In this document: one piece after another, positions 55,506 through 64,000 of the stretch
How the letters are laid out: each line of letters opens with the position of its first letter
Position numbering within the stretch: the stretch's first letter is position 1
From: Bimuria novae-zelandiae CBS 107.79
Lineage: Eukaryota > Ascomycota > Dothideomycetes > Pleosporales > Didymosphaeriaceae
Reading direction: 5' to 3'
Length of the DNA: 64,000 bases
Assembly: GCA_010015655.1 (NCBI GenBank)
Contig: ML976674.1
Coordinates: 369,066 to 433,065 of the forward strand
The notes under the pieces: model-generated
Told to the model about the DNA's origin: nothing
Databases searched by the model: none
The model's input: the letters and a program-made list of their open reading frames with translations, nothing else
Program-made: the position numbers and the translations under genes

Positions 55506-57350
55506 ATGGCTTCAGGCAACGCCAGTGTCACTCCAATAAAGGACACTAAGAATAAGGCGTATAAACCTAATTTGTACAATGGCAATCGCAGTCTCCTCGA
55601 CACTTGGCTTTTATAGCTAGACCTATACTTCTTCGACATGGACAATACTCTTAAAGACAAGAAGAAAGTTATCTTCGTAGTAACTTATATGCAAGGACTA
55701 GCCAAAGAATAGATCTATCCCTACTTAGTTAAGTACATAGACATGGACTACAATAATAAGGACAAGGACTACATGAATAGTCACGCCAACGTAGTTAATA
55801 TTATTAAGGATTACCTAAACTTTAAGAAATGCTTTAAGTAACTATTCGGAATTGCTAACAAAATTGCTATAGCCAAACAAGCTATTTAAACTATCTAACA
55901 ACGACAATCTGCAGTAGAGTATGCAGTTAAGTTTCGTAAGTACGCTGTATAACTCGACTAGGAAGATAAATCCCTTAAGACCATGTATTAACAAGGACTT
56001 AAACGTAATATGCGCGAAGAACTCTTGCGTAGTAGTGCTAGACTTAATACCCTTAACGAACTATACGAAGAATCTATCCAGATTAATAGAGAATAGTTCG
56101 CTCTACAAGAAGAGTTTCGTAGAAACCCGAGGAATGTTAGTTTTGGACGACAGGCACCTGTAGTCTACAAGGCGCCACCAAAAGCACCTCGACGATAGCA
56201 ACGAAGCGACTCTTATAGCTACTAACCTATAGAAGGAATCCAGTTTAATAACTTAGAGAAAGGAACAAGGAAGTTTAATAGCTTTTGTAAGCCTAACTAA
56301 AAGCGCATCTTAGATAGAACCTAACATAAGGGGACCAAGATACGTAAATACTTTATATGTAATAAACTAGGTCACATTGCCAGGAATCACAGGTTTAATA
56401 ATAAGGTTATTAGACAGCTGAACGTACTTACTGTCGACGACATAGAAGTAACTAACGAAGAATGGCAGGTGATACCCTCTATTAAGCAATCTAATATCCT
56501 AGATAAGGACTTAGAGTAATTAGACTTGCCTAACTCGCGACTCTACGAGGATGCATATAAAGGTTCGGACAAGAAAGAGATAGAGCTAGTGCCTTAATCT
56601 CCTACTCCTTACCCTAGCTGGAATAAGCTAGTTGCTAGTAAGACAACGAATGTTTTCGACTTCTTGGAATAATACCAACCACGAGAAGCAGACTTCGGTT
56701 TTACAGTAGTAGAATAATAAGACCTAGACTACGAAGCCGCATTCTATTATGCTTACTGACCTGACTTGGTTAGTAAGACAGCACGAGAATGGGCAGACGC
56801 TCGCTACAAAAACGAAGACCCTAAGAAGAAATACCTAAACGAAAGCCCGAACTACGAACCACAGTACGACCTGGACCACTGTAACCCTACGCATAAGACT
56901 ATACGATAGACCCTTTGCGGAGAAGACTAATGTACTATTTATTACCAAGCTAAGGAATACAGTTATTTTCCCCGAACGTACTAACGATGTAGATAGGAGT
57001 GGTTTAACTGCCCTATTGCCTATTATAACGTTTACCTCTGGGACAAACGCAAAACGTAATACTTTCTACACCTTAACTAAGCGCTAAACTAAGTAATGTT
57101 GCTATTAGTTAATAAAAAATGCGTATCTAACAAATGGCAAACATGCTTACACCCCGATTATGAGGAACACAAAGAGTAAAAGGGAAAGCATAGGTTTAAT
57201 CGTATACCGAAAGGGACTACGACCCTTAGGATTAAAATAGTAACAAAGGAAGAAAACGGTGAAGCTCTCCTAGAAAAGGGCTAACAGCAGCCTTAGGAGA
57301 AGAAGAAGGAAGGACACTTTAATCCTGTAAAGCTACCTATAGAAAAGATA
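55506..57350 (+). pseudogene. Gypsy 2 gag, RIP-broken
   Basis: The ATG at 55506 (MASGNASVTPIKDTKNKAYK) starts gag. YMQGLAKE, KDYLNFKKCFK and REELLRSSARLNTLNELYEE follow in the same frame with TAG/TAA stops, typical of Gypsy gag. A zinc knuckle near 56,345 reads KYFICNKLGHIARNHR, where the first and last Cys of CCHC are now Tyr and His. The downstream limit is approximate. Pol is in a different frame (shift equivalent to -1), unlike Gypsy 1. Confidence 0.78.
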
Positions 57351-57439
57351 TCTTTTTTAGACCTAGGCTTAGGAGGGAAGACGTCTTTAGAGAACTAAAT
57401 ACCATAAATAGTTAGGCATTAATTAAGCTACTAGTATAG

Positions 57440-60400
57440 CTTAAAGAAACATAAATGAAAGCTATGCTAGACTTAGGAGCACAGGAAAGCTATATATTAA
57501 AAAAAGCACTTAATAGAGCAGGACTCTATGAGCGCAAAAAGGCTATGCCCTATGCTATTTATATCGCGAATGGATAACTAATGCCCAGCAAAGCAACGAT
57601 TAAATACGAGGTTAAAACTACCCTCACGATCTATAGACACTAGGAATTAATTACTCTTAACATTATTAAGGAAGCTAATCACGACGTGATTTTAGGACTA
57701 CTCTAGTTAAGGAAGCATAATCCCACGATTAACTAAGAGAGAAAAAAGCTATCCTTTAAGCGCTGCAACTGTGCATTATAAGTAAAGCCTACGCATTAAC
57801 AGAGCATAATAGTAGATAAGAGAGCTATTAACACTATAGTCTCGCGATAGACAGTTAAAAAACGGAAGAAACCCTTGGCAGACGCTGGCAGGAACCACCA
57901 GGTCACAGAGCACAAGAAGATAGATGAAAGCACAAACCATGAAATTCCAGAATGCTACCAAGCATGGAATCATATGTTCACCGAGAGAGAGGGAAAAGCA
58001 AACCTTCCAGAACATCAGCCCTAGGATCTAGCGATAGACCTAGTAGAAGGGAAAACGCCACCCTTTAGACCACTATATAGTAAGACTGGAAAAGAACTCT
58101 AACAAGAAAAAGAATTTATCGAGACAAATCTCGCGAAAGGATACATACGACTATTAAAGTTACTAGTAGCCAGCCCTTTTATATTTATTATAAAGAAAGA
58201 CGGCACACCACGACCATATGTTAACTATTAGAAGATTAATAATATAACGATTAAAAATTGATACCCACTACTAAATATCTTAGAATTAAGAGACCGACTC
58301 TCAAGAGCTAAACATTTTACACTAATAGATTTACAAGATAGATACTACCTTATATAAATTAAGGAAGGTAACAAGTAGAAGATAGCATTTAGGTCACGCT
58401 ACAAACTATTTAAATACATAGTTATACCTTTTAGACTTACTAACGCACCGGCGAATTTTTAAGCGCTAGTTAACTTTATACTTTGTAACTATCTAGACAT
58501 ATTCGTTATCGCATACATAGATAATATACTCGTTTACTCTAAGAACGATTTAGATCATGTTCCGCATGTACAAACAGTGTTGACCGCATTAGACAAAGCA
58601 TATCTTAAAATTAAACTAAAGAAGTGCAAGTGGCACGTAACATAACTTAAATTCCTAAGACATGTTATTAGCACAGAAGGAATTAAAGTTGCACCTAACA
58701 AGATTAAATACATTAAGAACTAGCTAATACTAAAGATGGCGAAAAACATCTAAGAATTCTTAGGATTCTGTGGATTTAATTAACAATTTATTAAGGATTA
58801 CGCAAAGATCACGATACCACTTATAAACCTTATAAGAAAAGACACACTATTCGCATGGACTATAGAGTGTGGAATATTATTCTAACTCTTAAAGACCGCA
58901 TGCATTATGCCACCAGTACTTATCTACTTTAGGGATGGAAAACCACTACGAATCGAAATAGACGTAAGTGACCTCGCGATAGGCGCCTACGCGAAGCAAG
59001 AGAAAGATGGCAAATAGCACCCTATTGCATACTACTTATGCAAATTCACCGACACGGAAGCACGATATGACGTACACGACAAAGAACTATACGCAATCGT
59101 TAAAACGTTAAAGCACTAGAGAATCTACGCTCTTAGCTACTCTACACTTAAGATCTTCACGGATTATAAGAACCTTACACGCTTCACGACCACGAAAGAA
59201 CTTACGCTAAGGCAGGCAAGATGGTTGGAAACGCTTAGATAATACAAATTCAAGATCGTATATACACCTGGCAAAGAAAACGGACGAGCAGACGCACTTA
59301 GCTAACGACACGACCTTATAGGAGATAAAGTAAAAACCTACTCCGCGATACTAAAATAAAAACCTAATGGTTCGTTAGAACCTACGGTAGAACTTAATTA
59401 ACTCCTTGTACTCACACGAGAAGTACCTAAGGAACAACAGACAGAGGTTATACAATAATACCATGATGACCTAGTATACGGACACCCAGGCATTAAGAAA
59501 ACGATGGAACTTATCTAACGGAATTACACATTCTAAGGAATTAAGGAAGTAGTAATAACGTACATACGCAAGTGCGCAGACTGTTAACGAAATAAGCATG
59601 CTACTTATCTTAAGTACGGCGAGATGCAGGCAATTCAGATTCTAACAGCACTATAGGAAGATATCGTAATAGACTTTGTAACTGGACTACCCAAGTCAAA
59701 AGACCCAGTAACAGGAATGAGCTACAACTCGATATTGGTAATCATATGCAGATTCACTAAATACGTAGAACTATTACTATGTTAAAAGACGACTACGGCT
59801 AAGGAACTCGCGTTTCTCATCCTAGATCGACTTATACGACACCATGGCATTCTAAAGATAATTATCAGCGATAGAGACAAGCTCTTCACATTAAACTACT
59901 AGACAACCCTTATGGCACTTATTAGAATAAAACGGAAGTTATCGACAGCCTATTATCCGCAAACGGACGGACAGACAGAACGTACGAATCAAACGATTGA
60001 AACGTACCTACGCATCTACTGCAACAACCAGAAGAATAACTAGATTTTATTACTACCTATGGCACAATTAGCATATAATAACAAGGTATTAGCAGCAACA
60101 GGACACACACTATTTTATGTAAACTACGGAAGACACCCACATCTCTTTGATTAAGCATTTCCTACAACGATTAAGACGGAAGAAGCCATCAACATGGCAG
60201 AAAACATAAAGAAAATACACGAACAACTCCGAAAAAACCTCAAGAAAGCTCAACAGCAAAGCATTTCCTACACTAACAAGAAACGAAAAACGGCACCTTA
60301 GCTAAAGAAGGGGGATAAAGCATATCTGCTTACGAAAAATCTTCGAACCCAGAAGAAAAAGCATAAGAAACTAGATTATGTTAAGGTCAGGCTATTTTTT

Positions 60401-60700
60401 ATTTCGGAACAAATATCACTGGTTAATTACTAATTGGAACTACCACCAGACGCAAAGATACACCCGGTATTCTATATTAATTAATTAGAACTAGCAGACC
60501 TAGAAACACTAGTCGAAACCACCTTCTATCACCAGCCGGAGGAAGAAACCGAATTCGAAGTCGAAAAGATACTACGACACACAGATTAGCCACAAATCTA
60601 CTTAATTAAGTGGAAAGGATATCCACACTTAGAAAACACATGGGAACTAGAAGCAAACCTTAACAACTGTCGCCAGATGTTGGCGCAATACCATGATTAG
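57440..60700 (+). pseudogene. Gypsy 2 pol (protease, RT, RNase H, integrase, chromodomain)
   Basis: One frame is kept from protease to chromodomain and broken by RIP stops. Landmarks: protease AMLDLGAQESYI at 57464; RT with KDGTPRPYVNY near 58,200, and YIDNILVYSKNDLDHV at 58,514 (the YxDD box has become YIDN); RNase H with KPLRIEIDVSDLAIGAYAKQ near 58,940 and DGK...HPIAYY; integrase with YHDDLVYGHPGIKKTMEL (H2C2 side), DFVTGLPKSKDPVTGMSYNS and [20 protein letters not shown] near 59,940; chromodomain EFEVEKILRHTD...YLIKWKGYPHLENTWELE near 60,550-60,655. The natural TAG is at 60698-60700. It is non-functional, with RT Asp lost and dozens of stops. Confidence 0.88.
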
Positions 60701-60872
60701 ACCACGAGAAGGAACTAGAGACGACTGGAGGAGGACTAGACAGGAACTTATTAAAAAGAAGATCCATGGATGGATTAAGAGGGGGATTGTTGGCCTGTGA
60801 CTAGCCCGGATTAGCGATAAAACCAATGTCTTGGAACCGAACAGCCGCACTTGAGCTATTAGCCTCTTAACT

Positions 60873-61256
60873 CTAATGAGCCTTTGCTATCGCCAGATTA
60901 CGACGAGCAAATTCTTGTTTACAACTCTTAATTTCTAATAATTCGCGTTTACGCCGCGCAACTTCTTCCTTAGCACGAGCTAACTCTAAACGCTTCTCAC
61001 GCTTCTCCTGCTCTACCCTCTCCCACTCTTCCTCGGGAACATACAATTCACACTCAGCATGCGCAGCGATACAGCCAGCGCAACGACCGGATGCGGTATC
61101 CACGAAACATCGCAAATTCTTCTTTGTACACCTTTCACAACGGAACACCATCTCCTTTGACGACTCGCGAATACGAATGGCACGATCGTGTCGCTCTTGG
61201 GTCGAAGTCTTCTTGCGAGGCGCGCGCGCTTTGCGGGGCTTAGGATCCCTAGGCAT
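60873..61256 (-). CDS. Antisense ORF of Gypsy 2: Zn2Cys6-type protein with coiled coil
   Basis: An uninterrupted 127-codon ORF on the strand opposite gag-pol, between pol and the 3' LTR. Residues 1-32 are basic (MPRDPKPRKARAPRKK). Cysteines at 40, 43, 50, 59, 62 and 69 give C-x2-C-x6-C-x8-C-x2-C-x6-C, the fungal Zn2Cys6 (GAL4-type) signature: RCERCTKKNLRC, then GRCAGCIAAHAEC. A helix of K/E/R/A (about 76-120: EEWERVEQEKREKRLELARA and on) is likely a coiled coil for dimerisation. A TATAAATA box lies about 50 nt upstream. The frame is open further upstream into the LTR, but this is the first Met that fits the promoter. GC content and lack of stops contrast sharply with the RIP-broken pol next to it. 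Function unknown; a DNA-binding or gag-interacting role is only inferred. Confidence 0.75.
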   Translation of the reverse strand: MPRDPKPRKARAPRKKTSTQERHDRAIRIRESSKEMVFRCERCTKKNLRCFVDTASGRCAGCIAAHAECELYVPEEEWERVEQEKREKRLELARAKEEVARRKRELLEIKSCKQEFARRNLAIAKAH

Positions 61257-61304
61257 GGTCAGGAAGGCATTAAGGCCAGAACGCGAAAACAGCGACTCAC
61301 GCGA

Positions 61305-61314
61305 ATATTTATAT
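61305..61314 (-). promoter_or_regulatory. TATA box for the antisense ORF
   Basis: The minus strand reads TATAAATATT, about 50 nt before the ATG at 61256, in the space between the ORF and the 3' LTR. Confidence 0.45.
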
Positions 61315-61387
61315 GCGACGACCGTATCTGCAGCCAGGGGGCGCGGAACGAGGATACCGAGGACGCTATCTAAAAGAGGGGAGGTGA

Positions 61388-61817
61388 TGTTAGGATCTGA
61401 ACATGTACGAGACGCGGAGGGCCAACGGGTCCTCAGCAAGGGTAACACTCGGCGGGGCTGTTCAGCCGGGGTCACGTGACATGCCATCCCGCTAAGCAAA
61501 ACCATCCCGGATGGCGAGACCGTCCCGGATGGTGAAACCATCCCGGATGGCAGGAAGGCAAAGGATGGCAGGATTTACGTAGTATATAGAAAGCTTAAAT
61601 ATCTCTCCTAGATATTTGTGTTCAACCTGTTTATTAATCTATCGTTTGGATTTGACTTAGGCAATCGTCGATTTGATTATAACTCCTACGCCCTCTTAAT
61701 ACTAACAACCCTATTAACTAGCTTAAGCAGTTAATACCCCTTCCTTGCCTAACAAGTACTCCTGCCCGAGAACCAACCCTAACTACTTACGGACTAGCTA
61801 CCCGGAAGGACTTAACA
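61388..61817 (+). repeat. 3' LTR of Gypsy 2
   Basis: 430 bp. Contains GTCACGTGAC (61471-61480) and three palindromic units (CCATCCCGGATGG, CCGTCCCGGATGG, CCATCCCGGATGG) at 61499-61552, one fewer than in the 5' LTR. Confidence 0.92.
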
Positions 61818-61856
61818 CCGTCGTCCCACCATCGACTTCTGGATCGTGACATAAGG

Positions 61857-62115
61857 GAGGTAACTCTACTACTTATACTTATATTACTATCTCTTCTAAG
61901 GTATTATATATAAGATTGTCTATTAGGTCTTTAGTCTTGCCTAAGAGCACTATATTTTTATTAAATATAACATCGCGAGTGCTAATTATCTTCGCGAGTA
62001 AAGGGATCTATATCCTCTAGATATTAAATAATTAATAGTTAATAAGATAGCTAATCTAAGTTTTTAAATTTAATCTTTAGAGTTTACTCTTGCAACGCTT
62101 TATATTATTAGGTAT
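61857..62115 (-). pseudogene. Copia D remnant right of the nested insertions
   Basis: Aligns in register with Copia C about 41,266-41,520. AT-rich and without frame. The similarity ends abruptly at about 62,115. Confidence 0.7.
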
Positions 62116-64000
62116 ATTGGTGGTGGTGGAACCGCATCCGGAAATGGAGGTTTCCTGAGCGGGAAATGGAGGCTCGCTTGGCAACTCGCCGCTTTTATCT
62201 GGCCCGTGCACCGACCTTGTCGCATATAAGCACGCTGCCCTCGTCGGTCTACCCTTCTCCATCTATTGTCTCTATGCTCCTAGCACCCCCTTTCCTCCTA
62301 ATTGGTCGCTCGGACTCCTTTGTAAGGTATTTTCCCACCTTTTAGCAAATCATGCGACCGTGCAATGCCCCGATGGCTCCAGTTTCCCCCCGCTTTAATA
62401 GGCCGACGACAAGGGTACTGCGCCGTGTCTAAGGCAATTCTCGTATTCTCCTTAATGCTCCGCAAGCGACTCTATTCTACTCTAAATTTAGCTATAAAGG
62501 GTCGCTCGCCTTCCTTATGACTAAGTAGTGTTTATAGCATCTACCCTCGACTCTGGCACCGCCTAGGAACGAATTTCGGCCAACCCTTTAGTTCGCTCTT
62601 TTAGGAGAAGCCGCATACTTGCTCGTATTAGAGCTTATCGACCTGCCACGTCATCGATCACGCGGGATGGCGACAGAAGCGCCTTGCACGCCGCGATAAC
62701 GTCTAAGCGGCAGGGGTCAGACCCGTGCAATATTAGCTAGGCCCTTAACAGTTTCACGGAAATGCAAGCCTTGTAGAAACAATTGGCTCAGAATGCCGTT
62801 GCTGCAAAGTCAGTCCCACGAGAGCTAGACAAGGCAGACTCAGCTAGGCTACGACCCGCTGTTCGGCCGAGCAGGACGGTAGTGGCATGTACTCGCCCAG
62901 TCTGCACTTGACAGATTGTAGCCTGGGTCCGCATGACTGCTTGCATGACGGCAGGCTGCGTTCTGGCGTCACAGATTTAGCTACCTCTTACTGAATTTCG
63001 CATGATGCGTCTTCCGTGGATTTAGCGGGCAGCTCTGCTACTGTCTTGCCTTGAACTTAATCGTTCGATTTTATTAGCCTACACTAGAGCAAAGTAGAGC
63101 TAACGTAAACTACCTCCTTTTATAGCATATTCGCTCTTAAATGGCCTTTAATCCCCGCGCCACTTCTGCCTCCTATCCTTTAGTTAAGCCCCTTTTGGAT
63201 TCGGATTTGGACTTGCTCCCTAATTTATACTAATGCCGGACATGGTTGCCCGGTCACGTCACAAATTACTAGCAAGACAACTAAGCCACCTAGGACGCTT
63301 TGCTAGTGTCTTAGCACGAGGGAGTAGACCTAGTTGTAACTTTAGCTAGACAAGCTAGATACTTAGCAATCTTCCGGGATTAGCTTCCCTACAGGAGCTA
63401 ATTGGTCTTAACACATCTAGTTCCTGTAGAGGATCGCACTAGGCAAGCATGGCAGATTACGAACCACAATTCAAATGAGCAAATAGCGGTTAAGCTATGC
63501 ATTAGCCGAATTGCACTGCCTAGTAGTTGGGGCTTTAGGTGCATGCACAGCAAAGTTACACTTTAGTGCTTTAGCTCTGTTAAAATAAAGGGCCATAGTG
63601 GACCTTTGGGTCTAAAAAGGGCATATGTGTGTGTGTCCACTTCCCTGCAAAGCTAAGTCCGCGTACGAAAAGCCTCGACGAGAGTTTAAGTTTAGGTGTG
63701 GGTTTTGGGGTTGCTAATGAGGTAACTATGCGTAAGAGGTTCGCCCTGAATAGCTTGCTATTAAAGGTGCACGGGACATGGACTTCTGCTTGTATGACCT
63801 TGAAGCGACCCTCGACAGAGAGGCGAGCTGCATGTTGGGAAATGCCATGCCACATACAGCGCTGGCTCTGCAACTTCCCGTACCCACGATAAGGATCTAC
63901 GGAATGGTCACTAACATCCCGTCCGAGAGGAAAAGGGGGGTTTATAGGAAGGTTGCATTGCCCCTGCCACTGAATCTGACTCCGACCTGGCGGTTCGTGG
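62116..64000. other. Unassigned mixed-composition sequence
   Basis: It begins TTGGTGGTGGTGGAACCGCA directly after TATA at the end of the Copia D match. Composition is intermediate, with GC-rich and AT-rich patches. A minus frame at 63873-63580 (97 codons, MQSQRCMWHGISQHAARLSV) and a plus frame at 63629-63892 overlap and match nothing I recognise. A plus-strand frame around 62,700-63,050 reads tens of codons between TAG/TAA stops, so some coding may have been RIP-damaged. It is probably another mobile element continuing past the window, but there is no proof. Confidence 0.35.

Larger units (their letters stand above)
55011..61817 (+). mobile_element. Gypsy chromovirus 2, full-length
   Basis: LTRs at 55011-55458 (448 bp) and 61388-61817 (430 bp), both starting TGTTAGGATCTGAACATG and ending GGACTTAACA. 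TSD CCGTC (55006-55010, 61818-61822). The LTRs differ by about a dozen transitions, no transversion that I see, and one 18-bp repeat unit. Gag, pol with chromodomain, and an intact antisense ORF lie inside. It is inserted in solo LTR A and is probably the youngest large insertion of the right-hand nest. Confidence 0.95.
51156..61851. repeat. Solo LTR A, split by two insertions
   Basis: It starts TGTTATGAGG and ends CGTGACA, flanked by TSD TAAGG (51151-51155, 61852-61856). Its pieces are 51156-51372, 54809-55010 and 61823-61851, about 448 bp in total, which is LTR-sized and contains no internal element. Removing it restores a gap-free alignment of Copia D to Copia C across the site. Confidence 0.8.
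48899..62115 (-). mobile_element. Copia retrotransposon D, truncated and interrupted
   Basis: The 3' LTR is 48899-49116 (218 bp, ends GTAATTAGACA), followed by the polypurine-tract complement (CACCCCCTTAGCTTAGG) identical to that of Copia C. The internal part 49117-51155 aligns with Copia C 39,218-41,265. It is then interrupted by solo LTR A and its passengers (51156-61856) and resumes at 61857-62115 in register with Copia C. The alignment stops abruptly at 62115; the gag half and 5' LTR are not found. No second TSD can be shown. Confidence 0.8.

Noticed and set aside
61177..61479. 100-codon plus ORF over the antisense Zn2Cys6 gene and 3' LTR
   Set aside because: It crosses the LTR boundary and lacks the cysteine signature; the minus strand explains the region better.
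63580..63892. Overlapping 97- and 87-codon ORFs near the right end
   Set aside because: Mutually antisense, no recognisable family; insufficient to call a gene.

Overview
The window looks like a filamentous ascomycete chromosome, most likely a Dothideomycete. Its genes carry short GT-AG introns with CTRAY-like branch points. The families present (Zn2Cys6, CFEM, F-box-like, S1/P1 nuclease, CENP-A) are fungal. Nearly all transposon coding sequence is riddled with TAG/TAA codons, and repeat copies differ mainly by C/T and G/A transitions, which is the mark of repeat-induced point mutation (RIP). I cannot name a species.

Region 1 (1-19,685) is GC-balanced gene space. In order it holds: a broken Zn2Cys6 regulator; a two-exon gene of unknown function; a J-domain protein (minus strand); a bZIP regulator; a CFEM-receptor fragment (minus); a broken F-box/LRR-like gene; an 80-residue secreted cysteine-rich protein (minus, assembled from two short exons); the centromeric histone CENP-A (minus, three exons); a Derlin (plus, three exons, divergent from CENP-A); an S1/P1 nuclease; a second broken F-box-like gene; and a GNAT acetyltransferase with one frameshift at the edge of the AT-rich block. 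Five of these twelve loci look broken, so this is an eroding neighbourhood that still contains essential genes.

Region 2 (about 19,690-62,115) is an AT-rich, RIP-mutated nest of transposons. Target-site duplications (TSDs) let most of it be unpacked. An outer Copia (E) is interrupted by Copia A (20,781-48,368, TSD TATAA). Copia A holds a Gypsy chromovirus (23,023-33,784, TSD TATTA) and Copia B (35,080-46,223, TSD ACTAT). Each LTR of that Gypsy carries a different pogo-like DNA transposon with a TA duplication. Copia B holds Copia C (38,993-44,317, TSD GTTAA). To the right, Copia D is interrupted by solo LTR A (51,156-61,851, TSD TAAGG). Solo LTR A contains solo LTR B (51,373-54,803, TSD AAATC), itself split by a hAT element (51,731-54,727, TSD CCTGTCCT), and also a second complete Gypsy (55,011-61,817, TSD CCGTC).

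The most interesting item is in that second Gypsy. Between pol and the 3' LTR, on the opposite strand, lies an uninterrupted 127-codon ORF with a perfect Zn2Cys6 (GAL4-type) cysteine pattern and a coiled-coil-like tail, although the surrounding gag-pol is full of stops. The first Gypsy has a degraded coiled-coil ORF in the same antisense position. The LTRs of the three related elements share a GTCACGTGA core beside element-specific palindromic repeats. Together these suggest a retrotransposon-borne antisense regulator and cis-site pair.

Region 3 (62,116-64,000) has mixed composition and no gene I can recognise; it starts at an abrupt break in Copia D.
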